The notes: generated by a model not told the origin, from the sequence alone. 64,000 nt of DNA from Candidatus Amarolinea dominans (GCA_016719785.1 JADJYJ010000010.1:124001-188000); one strand, 5' to 3'. Shown: positions 43,851-52,369, counted from the stretch's first letter. Made by a program: numbers and translations.

Positions 43851-45062
43851 TTAACCCGCCAGGTGCGCCAGGGCCGCACCAGCGGCGTCGAAGGCTTGCC
43901 GCAACAAGGCGCCGTTGGCGGCGCCTCCCTGTGCCCATGTTCCGCGGCCGCCCCCACGCGCGCCGGCCGCGGTGGCGGCGCGCATGATCTGCCCCATGTC
44001 CAGCGCCACGTCCGCGGCCGCCGCGCAGAAGATCTGGCCCCCGCTCTGCGGGCTAACCTCGCAGGCCAGCAGGGCCACGCAGCCAGGCCGGGCGCGCAGC
44101 GCGCTGGCAATGGCTTTGACTGTCTCCAGCGGGCGGTTGTCCAGATACGCCTGCACGGTGCGCCTGGGGCCGGCGGGGGAACCGTTGGCCCACAGCCGCG
44201 CGGCCTCCGCCTCCACAAGCTCGGCCTGCGCGTCGCGCAACTGATGCTGCGCCTCGCGCAGCCGCTCCTGCAGGCGATCCACGGCCGCGGGCAAGTCATC
44301 CTCCGCGGTGCTCAGGCGGTTGACCAGGGCTTGGACTGTATCCTGCTTGCGGCGATAGTCGGCCAGGGCGCGCTGTCCGCACAGAAACTCGATGCGCGTC
44401 TCCGCGCCGCGTCGATCCAACCGCCGTATCTTGATCTGTCCAACTTCTGCCGTCTGCCTCACATGCGTGCCACCGCAGGCCGACCAGTCGAAGTCACCGA
44501 TTTCGACCACACGAATGGCTTCATGCACACTGGGCGGTCGGCGCAGGGGAATGGTGGGCAGATCCCCTGCGGTGACGAAGCGGCCGGTCACGGGCCGATT
44601 TTCGGCGATGATCTGGTTTGCCAGGGTTTCGGCGGCCTCCAGGTCGGCCTGGTTCACCGTGGCTTGGTTCAGATCAATGGTCGTGCTCTCCACGCCGAGG
44701 TGAAAACCGACCGTCTCCGCTCCACAGGTCACGATGAACGCCTGCGACAGGATGTGCTGCCCGGTATGCTGCTGCATGTGGTCATAACGCCGCGGCCAGG
44801 TGATCTGCCCATGCACCGCGCCGACCGCCAGGGGTGCCTCCAGCAGGTGCCACACCACGCCATCGTCCGCGATGACATCGGTGACGGCAACGCCGTTGAG
44901 CAGACCGGTGTCGCAAGGCTGTCCGCCGCCGGTGGGATAGAACGCGCTGGCGCTGAGCGCCACGGCCGGTTGACCGTTGACCGTGGTCAGGTCGCTCACC
45001 GCGGCCTCGAAGTTGCGCAGGTAGGCATCGTGCCAATAGAGACGTGTTGCCAGGTTATTCAC
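43851..45062 (-). CDS. AlaX-type alanyl-tRNA editing protein with DHHA1 domain
   Basis: 403 residues. Zinc-binding editing motifs HTGQH (in MQQHTGQHILSQAF) and CGGTH (WSACGGTHVRQTAEVGQIKI) are complete. A coiled-coil (about 225-285) leads to a C-terminal DHHA1 domain ending RGTWAQGGAANGALLRQAF. It removes mischarged Ser or Gly from tRNA-Ala. The GTG start at 45062 lies only about 9 bases from a TATAAT -10 box (45071-45076, with TTGAGT 17 bases further up), so the mRNA is probably leaderless. Confidence 0.92.
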   Translation of the reverse strand: MNNLATRLYWHDAYLRNFEAAVSDLTTVNGQPAVALSASAFYPTGGGQPCDTGLLNGVAVTDVIADDGVVWHLLEAPLAVGAVHGQITWPRRYDHMQQHTGQHILSQAFIVTCGAETVGFHLGVESTTIDLNQATVNQADLEAAETLANQIIAENRPVTGRFVTAGDLPTIPLRRPPSVHEAIRVVEIGDFDWSACGGTHVRQTAEVGQIKIRRLDRRGAETRIEFLCGQRALADYRRKQDTVQALVNRLSTAEDDLPAAVDRLQERLREAQHQLRDAQAELVEAEAARLWANGSPAGPRRTVQAYLDNRPLETVKAIASALRARPGCVALLACEVSPQSGGQIFCAAAADVALDMGQIMRAATAAGARGGGRGTWAQGGAANGALLRQAFDAAGAALAHLAG

Positions 45063-45070
45063 AAGACGGT

Positions 45071-45099
45071 ATTATACCCCGAAGCGCGTGAAAACTCAA
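45071..45099 (-). promoter_or_regulatory. Promoter of the AlaX gene (leaderless)
   Basis: On the - strand: TTGAGT (45094-45099), a 17-base spacer, TATAAT (45071-45076). The expected start site is at or next to the GTG start codon. Confidence 0.7.
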
Positions 45100-45139
45100 G
45101 AGAAAGTTTGAGATCAGATATGCTGGTTCCCCAACAGAG

Positions 45140-45973
45140 TTATGCGGATAGGGTTTGAATCGGCGGTCCGGGCCACGGCTGGCCGGCCTGGTCAATGGCG
45201 CGACGCACGGCCAGGGCCAGGCGTCCGAAATGCTCGGTGCTCAGCAGGTCGGCGCTGCGCGGGCGGGGCAGGGGGATGGGAATGGTGGCGGTGACGTGGC
45301 CGGGACGCGGCCCCATCACCATCACGCGATCGGCCAGGAGGACGGCTTCGGCGATGCTGTGCGTGACCAGGATGACGGTCGCTTGTCGCAGTTGCCAGAC
45401 GCGCAGCAGTTCGAAGTTCATGCGCTCGCGGGTCAGGGCGTCCAGCGCACCAAACGGTTCATCGAGCAGCAGCAGGCGCGGGCGGTGAATCAGCGCCCGC
45501 GCCAACACCACCCGCTGTTGCATGCCGCCCGACAACTGCCGCGGGTAGGCCTGTTCGAAGCCCTGCAGACCGACGAGATCGCTCAGGCGCCTGGCCTCGC
45601 GCCGCGCGTCGGCGCTGGTCATGCCGCTGGCCGCGACACCGGTGGCCGCCGCGCCGAGTACATCGAGCGGCAGGGCGATATTGTCCAACACGGTGCGCCA
45701 GGGCATCAGGTTGGCGGCCTGGAAGACGAAGCCGATCTCCGTTCGTGGGCCGGTCACTGGGGCGCCGTTCATCAGGACTTCGCCCTCGTCAGGAGCCAGC
45801 AGGCCGCCCACCAGGCGCAGCAGCGTGCTTTTGCCGCAGCCCGAAGGCCCCACCAGCGCAACGAACTCGCCGTCATGCACGTCGAAGCTGACGTTGGCCA
45901 GCGCCTTCACCACGCGACCGTTCTGCAGATAGCTCTTGCTCAGCCGCGTGGCTGTAATCAACGTGTCGCTCAT
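45140..45973 (-). CDS. ABC transporter ATP-binding protein of the riboflavin transporter operon
   Basis: 277 residues from ATG 45973 (MSDTLITATRLSKSY), the usual start for SsuB/TauB-type ATPases. Walker A is GPSGCGKST, the signature is LSGGMQQRVVLARAL, and Walker B LLLLDEPFGALD. By sequence alone this is a nitrate/sulfonate/taurine-type ATPase. Its place as third gene behind an FMN riboswitch, permease and NMT1-like binding protein makes it the likely energy module for riboflavin (precursor) uptake. Confidence 0.88.
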   Translation of the reverse strand: MSDTLITATRLSKSYLQNGRVVKALANVSFDVHDGEFVALVGPSGCGKSTLLRLVGGLLAPDEGEVLMNGAPVTGPRTEIGFVFQAANLMPWRTVLDNIALPLDVLGAAATGVAASGMTSADARREARRLSDLVGLQGFEQAYPRQLSGGMQQRVVLARALIHRPRLLLLDEPFGALDALTRERMNFELLRVWQLRQATVILVTHSIAEAVLLADRVMVMGPRPGHVTATIPIPLPRPRSADLLSTEHFGRLALAVRRAIDQAGQPWPGPPIQTLSA

Positions 45974-46037
45974 AAAATCAGAACCCTGCATGCGACGTTC
46001 ATCGTGACCCACATGTGACCCGCATCGCCAGCGTGAC

Positions 46038-47081
46038 CTATCTCGTTTCCACGAATTGGTTCGTGTAGAGCGTCTCCGGCTTGACCGCGGTGGTGATGAG
46101 GCCCATCGCTTGCATGAAGCGGGCAGCCGTTTCCCAACGCCCGGGGTCAGAAAAGCCCAGGACGCCTTCGGTCTGCCACAGCTTGAGGACTTCGTCGAAG
46201 ATGGCGCGATTGGTCTTGCGGGCCGTCTCGTCAGCGCCGGCTTCGGGCACCTGTTGCAGGCTCAGGGCAAAGGCGCCGTCCGGGTTGACCAGGGTGTATT
46301 CCAGCCCGCGCAGCGTGGCGCGCACGAACCTGCGCACGAGTTCTGGCTGTTCGGCGACCGTCTTGTCGTTGGTGATGATGCCGTTGGAGGGCAAATCAAC
46401 GTAGTCGGCCACGAAGATCTCATCCACCTCCTGCCCGGCCAGGCGCATCTGCACCGGCCCGTTGACCGAATAGTCGAGCGCCGCGTCCACCTGCTGGCTC
46501 TGCACGGCCGCGGCCTGCGTGAAGCCGATGCTCTGCAGGCTGACCTTGCTCTCGTCCAGTTGGGTGGCGTAGACCAGCGCCTTCCAGCCGACATAGCTGG
46601 CGCCAAACAGGCCCGGAATGCCGATCTTGTGGCCAATGAGCTTGGCCGGCGAGTCCAGCCCGCTGCCTTTGGGGGCAAAGACCACGACCGGGAACTTGCG
46701 GTACCAGCTCATAGCGTAGATCACCGGCAGGCCCTGGGCGCGCCCCAGGATCACCTCTTCGCCGCTGCCGATCATGAACTGCAGTTCGTTGCTGCCCACC
46801 AGTTTGATGAGGTCCGATTCGAAGCCGTAGCGGAACTTGACCTCCAGCCCTTCCTCGCGATAGAAGCCCTTTTCCACGGCGACGTAGAACGGGGCAAACT
46901 GCACGCTTGGAATGTAGCCCATCGCCAGCTCGATCGTTTCGGCAGCAGCCGCGGTCGGCGCCGTGACAACCGATGCACCAGGGGTCGAAGCCGGCGCGCT
47001 GACCGGGACGCAACCCGCAAGAGCAGCCAGCAGGGTGAGCATCGTAATGATTCGTGTCATCTTCGCAAATTGTATTTTCAT
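46038..47081 (-). CDS. ribY: Riboflavin ABC transporter substrate-binding lipoprotein
   Basis: 347 residues from ATG 47081 (MKIQFAKMTRI; eight codons earlier is an alternative start). Lipoprotein signal with lipobox LAGC, Ala/Thr/Pro-rich linker, then an NMT1/THI5-like periplasmic-binding domain: MGYIPSVQFAPFYVAVEKGFYREEGLEVKF and GSGEEVILGRAQGLPVIYAMSWY. NMT1-like proteins bind thiamine pyrimidine precursors, but under FMN riboswitches in Chloroflexota the homologue is RibY, which binds riboflavin. The assignment rests on the riboswitch upstream. Confidence 0.85.
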   Translation of the reverse strand: MKIQFAKMTRIITMLTLLAALAGCVPVSAPASTPGASVVTAPTAAAAETIELAMGYIPSVQFAPFYVAVEKGFYREEGLEVKFRYGFESDLIKLVGSNELQFMIGSGEEVILGRAQGLPVIYAMSWYRKFPVVVFAPKGSGLDSPAKLIGHKIGIPGLFGASYVGWKALVYATQLDESKVSLQSIGFTQAAAVQSQQVDAALDYSVNGPVQMRLAGQEVDEIFVADYVDLPSNGIITNDKTVAEQPELVRRFVRATLRGLEYTLVNPDGAFALSLQQVPEAGADETARKTNRAIFDEVLKLWQTEGVLGFSDPGRWETAARFMQAMGLITTAVKPETLYTNQFVETR

Positions 47082-47099
47082 TTTCTTTCCTCGTTTCTC

Positions 47100-47128
47100 C
47101 TTCATCCTTCATCCTTCATCCTTCATCC
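47100..47128. repeat. CATCCTT tandem repeat
   Basis: CTTCATC units in tandem at the ribX/ribY boundary (TTCATCCTTCATCCTTCATC). The repeat encodes the last residues of the permease and lies just upstream of the ribY start. Confidence 0.7.
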
Positions 47129-47963
47129 AGCGCAGGAGCCAGCGCTCCAACAGGCTCACCAGGCCGTAGAGGCACAGCGCCAGGGCGACCAAGGTGAGCA
47201 GGGCGACGAACATGAGGGGGGTGTCCAGTAGATTGCGCCCCAGGTTGACCAGGAAGCCCAGGCCGCGGTCGGCGCCGACGAATTCACCCACGACCGCGCC
47301 GATGACGGCCAGGGTGACGCTGACCTTCAGCCCGGCCAGCAGGACCGGCAGCGCGGAGGGCACTTCGAGCAGGGTGAACATTTGCCAGCGGCTGGCGCGC
47401 AGCGAGCGCATCAACGCCACCAGGTCAGGCTCCACGCTGCGAATGCCCACGCCGGTGTTGATGAGCATGGGGAAGAAGACCGTCAGTGCGCACACCAGGA
47501 TTTTGCTCCAGGCCCCGAAGCCCACCCAGATGATGAGCAGCGGCGCCAGGGCCACGATGGGCACTGCTTGCAGGGCCACCAGGTAAGGCGAGAGAAGTTG
47601 GTCAAGGAGGTGCGACTTGGCAATGGCGTAGCCGAGCAGGATGGCGACGCCCACGCCCAGGGCCAGCCCGGCCACCACTTCGCCCAGGGTGATGGTTGAA
47701 TGCCACAGGAGGGTGCCATCGGCCAGAACGATGGCAAATTTTCGCCACACCAGGCCGGGGCCGGGCAGCACGTAGGGCGCGTAGTCCTGCCAGCGCACCA
47801 GCGCCTCCCAGCCCAATAGGAACAGCGCCAAGCCCAGGGCGGTCATCAGGACGCGGGCGCGTCTGAACGCCTGCAGGGTGAGGCTGGAGGTGCGCAGGGA
47901 CAGGCGGGAGGCGACCCGGGTCAGTCGTGCGGCGTGCTTGTGCAGCATGTTCAGCAACATCAT
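47109..47963 (-). CDS. ribX: Riboflavin ABC transporter permease
   Basis: 284 residues from ATG 47963, chosen for the CGGAG site 11 bases upstream; longer in-frame starts would fall inside the riboswitch terminator region. A BPD_transp_1 permease with about 6 helices and the EAA-type loop DLVALMRSLRASRWQMFTLLEVPSALPVLLAGLKV. First gene of the operon ribX-ribY-ATPase, directly controlled by the FMN riboswitch. Confidence 0.86.
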   Translation of the reverse strand: MMLLNMLHKHAARLTRVASRLSLRTSSLTLQAFRRARVLMTALGLALFLLGWEALVRWQDYAPYVLPGPGLVWRKFAIVLADGTLLWHSTITLGEVVAGLALGVGVAILLGYAIAKSHLLDQLLSPYLVALQAVPIVALAPLLIIWVGFGAWSKILVCALTVFFPMLINTGVGIRSVEPDLVALMRSLRASRWQMFTLLEVPSALPVLLAGLKVSVTLAVIGAVVGEFVGADRGLGFLVNLGRNLLDTPLMFVALLTLVALALCLYGLVSLLERWLLRWMKDEG

Positions 47964-48077
47964 CAAAGCAAAATCTCCGAGAGCAGGCGCCTTCGGAGAC
48001 TGAATGCCGCGAACAAGCCTTTCCTGGCGCCTGCTTGCCGCGGCCAAAGCGCGCGCACCTGAAGCGTCAAGAATGGC

Positions 48078-48115
48078 AACAAAAACGTCCCTGTTCGCTT
48101 TTGCCTCCAGGGACG
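48078..48115 (-). terminator. Riboswitch-associated intrinsic terminator
   Basis: On the - strand, CGTCCCTG (48108-48115) pairs with CAGGGACG (48086-48093), followed by TTTTTGTT. It lies about 48 bases after the FMN aptamer, so ligand binding probably favours termination before ribX. Confidence 0.85.
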
Positions 48116-48163
48116 CGTGACACACACGGGCGGGTCTGGCCCGTTCCCGTCGAGCCTTGTCGC

Positions 48164-48364
48164 GACCTTCTTCCATCCGGACTATACCGTCGGCTCCGGA
48201 CTTGGCATGACGCCGTCACCGGATCCACCGCATTACGCGGGTTGCGGGCTTGAGTCATGCGCTTTTGGCGCCTGGCTCCCACCGCCGGTCGAGAATTGAC
48301 CCTGCCTGGGCGTGCCGCTATCAGGCCGCCGGGCCGGTCGGGTCTCACTCTGCCCCGAAGGTCC
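48164..48364 (-). ncRNA. FMN riboswitch (RFN element)
   Basis: Read on the - strand: 5' GGACCTTCGGGGCAG at 48364, CGACCGGCGGTG, AAGCCCGC, GATCCGGTGA, TCCGGAGCCGACGGTATAG and TCCGGATGGAAGAAGGTC ending at 48164. P1 closes as GACCTTC/GAAGGTC. These are the diagnostic RFN blocks. The P2 hairpin is unusual: the conserved loop UGA...AAUU is split by an extra stem GACCC/GGGTC (48340-48344 with 48298-48302) enclosing 37 bases. The GATCCGGTGA...TCCGGA hairpin likewise has an extra GGC/GCC tip. It senses FMN and represses the riboflavin uptake operon downstream. Confidence 0.93.
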
Positions 48365-48422
48365 AGTTCATTCAATTCGTGTACCCGCAGGACCTCATCG
48401 TGTGCCAGCAGATACTAAAAAG

Positions 48423-48451
48423 AGTGTAACACAGCGCGGCGTAACTGTCAA
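48423..48451 (-). promoter_or_regulatory. Promoter of the riboswitch/ribXY operon
   Basis: - strand TTGACA (48446-48451), 17-base spacer, TACACT (48423-48428). Expected start about 50 bases upstream of the aptamer. Confidence 0.8.
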
Positions 48452-48499
48452 TTGAGTTGCCAGTTTTGGAGTTCGGAGAATTGGGTCACGCGTCACAAC

Positions 48500-48528
48500 T
48501 TGACACAGACACAGGCTTACACTACCAT
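48500..48528 (+). promoter_or_regulatory. Promoter of the PrsW-family gene
   Basis: TTGACA at 48500-48505, a 17-base spacer, TACCAT at 48523-48528, about 95 bases before the ATG. Divergent from the riboswitch promoter. Confidence 0.6.
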
Positions 48529-48620
48529 AGTTTGGACGCTGGCGGATGTTCATTTGCGAGAAGTTGGCATCTGGCAAGCGGGGATGCCAACTTTGGGCGC
48601 GCGGAGGGTGAGGGTTTTTT

Positions 48621-49841
48621 ATGCAGCGATTTGTGTCCATTGCGCTGATCGTAGTCGGCCTGGGATTGGCGATGCTGGGGCTTTTGGCCGGGCTTTTCTA
48701 CCTGGGGCTGCCGGTGGTTTCGCCAGATGCCCGTTACGATCTCTTGCAGATCAACACGGTGGCGATGGCAGTGCTGGCAGTCAGCGGCGGCGCGGGATCG
48801 GTGTTAGCCTGGGTTGGCTGGCGGCGCTACAGCGGCGCGGCGTCCAGCGCGGCGCATCTGCCCAGCCCGTGGTGGCTCGTTTTGCTGTTTTTGCTGGCCC
48901 TGGCCGTGGGTGAAGCCGTGCTGCAGACGAACGTGGCGCCCTGGCTGTTTCCACCCGTGCATGTGATTGCCAGCATGGCGGCCCCGCTGTTTTTGTTGGC
49001 CCTGGCCGCGTCTCTGCTGCGCCCATCGGGCCTGGTTGTGCAACGGCGCGATGTCGCTCTGCAGGTGGCCGGCGGCGCGGTGCTGGCGACCGGCCTGGCC
49101 ATCGTCATCGAGGTGATCCTGGTCGCGCTGCTGGCCCTGGCCGCCGCGTTGATCGTGGCGCTGACGCCCGGCGGCTCAGCGCGGCTGGAGACACTGGTGG
49201 CGCAATTGAGCCGGCCTGAGGTGCTCAGCGATCCGGCTTTTCTGCAATCGCTGCTTAGTTCGCCGCTCGTCCTGATTGGGGCCGGCCTGGTCATTGCCCT
49301 GGGCGCGCCCTTGATCGAAGAATTCAGCAAGAGCGTAGGCGTGGTGCTGATCGCGGCCGGACGCGCACGCCTGACGCCCGGTGAGGCCTTCCTGTGGGGG
49401 GTGGCAGCCGGCGCCGGTTTTGCGATCACCGAAACGATGTTCAACGTGGTTACGGTGCTGCCTGCCTGGGGAGGGCCGCTGATGCTGCGCTCCGCCACAG
49501 CCGTGGTACATTGCCTGGCGGCCGGGTTGATGGGATTGGCCTGGCAAGCTTGGCTCAGCGGCGAGCGCCGCTGGCGACTGCCGGCCCTCTACGGCCTGGC
49601 CGTCGTCATTCATGGCCTGTGGAACGGAGTGGCCGGGCTGGCGTCTGTCTTGCAGGCGCAAGGCACGTTGAACGCTAACCTGCTGGTGGGCGCGGGCGGC
49701 ACCCTGCTCGTCTTTGCCCTGGCCGGACTCTTCGTCATCAACAGCGGCCTGTTCGTCTACATCGGCCGCCGCCTGGGCCAGCCGCCGGTTATGGCCCTGG
49801 CGCCGTTGCCGGTGGAGAGCACCGTCACGCCGGAGGTGTGA
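48621..49841 (+). CDS. PrsW-family intramembrane metalloprotease
   Basis: 406 residues with about 9-10 hydrophobic helices. The PrsW motifs are present: LIEEFSKSVGVVL (EE..K), GVAAGAGFAITETMFN (ExxxN-like), VVHCLAAGLMGLAW and VIHGLWNGVAG with the His and Asn ligands. The family cleaves membrane-anchored anti-sigma factors or modifies membrane proteins. Translation starts at ATG 48621. The next gene is a lipoprotein 64 bases downstream. Confidence 0.88.
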   Translation: MQRFVSIALIVVGLGLAMLGLLAGLFYLGLPVVSPDARYDLLQINTVAMAVLAVSGGAGSVLAWVGWRRYSGAASSAAHLPSPWWLVLLFLLALAVGEAVLQTNVAPWLFPPVHVIASMAAPLFLLALAASLLRPSGLVVQRRDVALQVAGGAVLATGLAIVIEVILVALLALAAALIVALTPGGSARLETLVAQLSRPEVLSDPAFLQSLLSSPLVLIGAGLVIALGAPLIEEFSKSVGVVLIAAGRARLTPGEAFLWGVAAGAGFAITETMFNVVTVLPAWGGPLMLRSATAVVHCLAAGLMGLAWQAWLSGERRWRLPALYGLAVVIHGLWNGVAGLASVLQAQGTLNANLLVGAGGTLLVFALAGLFVINSGLFVYIGRRLGQPPVMALAPLPVESTVTPEV

Positions 49842-49905
49842 CCTACGGGTGGGGGGCTATTTTTCTCACCGGGCCTCGTTCAGATAGGTATTTTTGGAGG
49901 TAGGT

Positions 49906-50586
49906 ATGCGTTTACTCGATGATCATCGCGCCAGGCAACGGGCCTGGCTGCTGCGCTGTCTGCTCATCATCATTCTGAGTCTGCTCACGACGGCCTGCGT
50001 GCGCAACGATCATGGCACGCTGCACTATTCTGGCCCAACCGAGGAGAGCATTGCCGTCGGTCAGACGCTGCAGGGCACCAATGTACGCTATGTGCGTGAA
50101 ACGCCGGACGGCGCGGAGCTGTGGATTGACGATCAGCGCGCGGTCAAGAGGATCGGCGATTTCGTAGGTTGGCAAGGTTCACTGGGCCGTGATTTTCAGG
50201 CTGACCTGGGGCTGCGTGTGGTCTACTACACCGCGGACAAGGTGCAACTGGCAGGCACGGCCGACTTGACAATCAACAACGCCAGCCCCGTGCCAGGAGC
50301 TTTCCCGGAGAAGCCGATCGTGGCCTACCGCGTGCCGGTGACGTACAACATCGCGCGCGGCGACACGATCCCCGGCACCACGCTGACGTATGAGGGCAAG
50401 ACCGAGCAGGGGGCGCGCATCGGCGGCCTGCCGCCGGGCGATTACCCCTATCGCCAGGCGGCCGATTCGCTGGTGTGGAGCGGCCGCCTGGCCGATGGGG
50501 CGCTCTTGCGTGTGGACTTGCGGGTGGTGATCTTTACCGAGCAGCGCATACAGTTGGCCGGTATTGCCACGCTGGCTGCCGGTTGA
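49906..50586 (+). CDS. Lipoprotein with duplicated domain
   Basis: 226 residues; ATG 49906 follows GGAGGTAG. Signal peptide LLRCLLIIILSLLTTAC with lipobox cysteine. The mature part is two similar roughly 80-residue units: VGQTLQGTNVRYVRETPDGAELWI ... KVQLAGTADLTI, and RGDTIPGTTLTYEGKTEQGARIGG ... RIQLAGIATLAAG. This internal duplication suggests paired beta domains. No known family is recognised. It may be secreted to the outer face of the membrane. Confidence 0.75.
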   Translation: MRLLDDHRARQRAWLLRCLLIIILSLLTTACVRNDHGTLHYSGPTEESIAVGQTLQGTNVRYVRETPDGAELWIDDQRAVKRIGDFVGWQGSLGRDFQADLGLRVVYYTADKVQLAGTADLTINNASPVPGAFPEKPIVAYRVPVTYNIARGDTIPGTTLTYEGKTEQGARIGGLPPGDYPYRQAADSLVWSGRLADGALLRVDLRVVIFTEQRIQLAGIATLAAG

Positions 50587-50596
50587 GCGATCGCCC

Positions 50597-50612
50597 CGAA
50601 TTCATTCGGCGG
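50597..50612. repeat. CGAATTCATTCGGCGG palindrome
   Basis: Single copy between the lipoprotein and the DedA gene, same family as at 10241 and 23310. Confidence 0.8.
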
Positions 50613-51276
50613 CTATTCGCTGGCCGACGCGTGCCGCGCCTGCTTGCGCGCCGGCCCGGTCAGGTGATGCCAGACGTAGTAGATGAGGCCGAGCACGATC
50701 AAGGCGGCAATGGGGTATTTGGCCGGGCCCATGATGCCCAGGATTTGTTCCCACTGATCGCCCAGCGCCCAGCCCACCAGGCCCAGCGCCGCGCACCAGA
50801 TGAAGGAACCGATGAAGGTCAGGGCGGTGAACTTGGCGAAGTGGATCTTGAAAACGCCGGCCGGGAATGAGATGAAGGTGCGCACGATGGGCAGGACGCG
50901 GGAGATGAAGGATACGTAGTCGCCCCAGCGCTGGAACCAGTGATCGAAGCGATCCACATCTTCTTCTGTCACCAGGATGTAGCGGCCATAGCGCACCACC
51001 AGCGGACGTCCTCCCCAATAGCCCAGCGCGTAGGGACGCGATGGAACCGATGGTACAACCCAAGGCGCCCCAGAAGCCGGTGATGAGCGCGGCTTCCCAC
51101 CACGGAAACAAGGCCCGTGGCGTCAGCAGCCAGCCCGCCAGCGGCATCGTGATCTCGCTGGGAATCGGGATGTTGGCGCTCTCCAACGCCATGATGATGA
51201 CCACACCGGGCCATCCAATCGAATTGAACAAGTTCTGAAACAACGGCACCAGGTGTTCGGCGATCCAGGCTTCCAA
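50613..51276 (-). pseudogene. DedA/SNARE-associated family membrane protein, frameshifted
   Basis: TTG start at 51276 with a strong GGAGGT site. The N-terminal part (LVPLFQNLFNSIGWPGVVIIMALESANIPIPSEITMPLAGW ... GCTIGSIAS) and C-terminal part (YGRYILVTEEDVDRFDHWFQRWGDYVSFISRVLPIVRTFISFPAG) are both classic DedA but in different frames. The shift is at the GGG run 51033-51035 (- strand CCC). One C fewer restores an uninterrupted roughly 220-residue flippase-like protein. DedA proteins move undecaprenyl phosphate or phospholipids. Confidence 0.85.
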
Positions 51277-51356
51277 AACAGTACCTCCAGGTTGATGTTC
51301 TTCAGCGGAGAAGATGTCGGGCAGAGAGTATAACCGCGATTTGGGGGCGAGTCAAA

Positions 51357-52364
51357 CTACTTGGCGGTTGCCCCCTCCACCCACGCGGCTATTTTCGCAT
51401 CGTCGGCAATCTCCGGGCCGAGCTGAATGTATTCGATTTGCACCTGTTGGAGCTGCCCGGCGGCGTCGAAGGTGAGAGTTTGGCGGCCGAGCACGCGGCC
51501 GGCGTGACCGGGCTGCGCCTCGTCGGCATGCACGATCAACGTGCCGGTGGTTGGATGGCGGGCCGGCTCAGGCCGCACACCAGGGCCGCCGCTGACGATC
51601 ACGTCAACGCCGGGAACAGTTTCAGCGATCGTTTGATCTTCTGCCAGGCCGGCGTGGGAGAGCAGGATGACGATGTCGGCGCGGTCCGCCACGGCGGCGA
51701 CGGCGGCCTGGGCGGCTGCGACCGGATCGCTCACGATGATGTCCTGCGTCTCCGCGGCGTCGCTCAGCCCGATGATGGCGATGCGGTGGCCGGCGATGGT
51801 GCGAATGACGTAGGGCTGGGCGATGGCCGCGCCGGTGGCGGCGTCGGCGGCGTTGGCCGAGAGCACGGCGAAGCGCGCTTCGCTCATGCGTTTGCGCAGG
51901 ACATCCAGTCCCAGCGCCAGGTCTTGCGGGCCAAGCGCCAGGGCATCATAGCCGAGCAGGTTCATGATCTCAACGCTGGTGCGGCCCTGCGTGGTGGTGG
52001 CCGGCGCCTGATCGCCGGTCAGGCTGTCGCCGGCATCGAGCAGCAGGACGAACTCGTTGTGGTTACGCGCCTCGATAATTTTTGTGGCCCGCCGGGCCAC
52101 GCCGCCCACGGCTGGCATTCAGCCGCAGGGCCAGAGATACCCCCAGGTATCGTTGGTGTGCAGCAGCACCAGGCGCAGCGGCTGGGGCGCGGGCGTGGCG
52201 GCCGGCTGCGGCCGGGGCGCCGGTTGCACGCCACCGCTGATCGGCGTGGGCGGCACAACCGCCTGGCAGGCGGTCAGCCATAGCAGCAAGAGTAATCCCA
52301 CCAGTGCCCTGGGGGCCGGCTGGCGGCGCCCACGACTTGCCAATTGATTGAATCGTCTCATCAT
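51357..52364 (-). CDS. 5'-nucleotidase/metallophosphatase-like lipoprotein with in-frame TGA
   Basis: ATG 52364 gives a lipoprotein signal (ALVGLLLLLWLTAC), a Pro-rich linker and LVLLHTNDTWGYLWPCG, the first metal-binding motif of the UshA/5'-nucleotidase family. A TGA codon at 52119-52121 follows directly, and the same frame then continues MPAVGGVARRATKIIEARNHN and LLLDAGDSLTGDQ to the end. Without the TGA it would be one 335-residue protein. Options are a nonsense mutation, a sequencing error, or recoding. Related metallophosphatases often have a second cysteine after PCG, so TGA for Cys or selenocysteine is conceivable. The metal-dependent hydrolysis assignment is by family. Confidence 0.7.
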
Positions 52365-52369
52365 GTTCC

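Noticed and set aside
48164..48364. Tandem duplicated FMN aptamer
   Set aside because: Two CGACCGG blocks suggested a duplication, but pairing GACCC with GGGTC explains them as a single aptamer with an extended P2 loop; there is only one P1.
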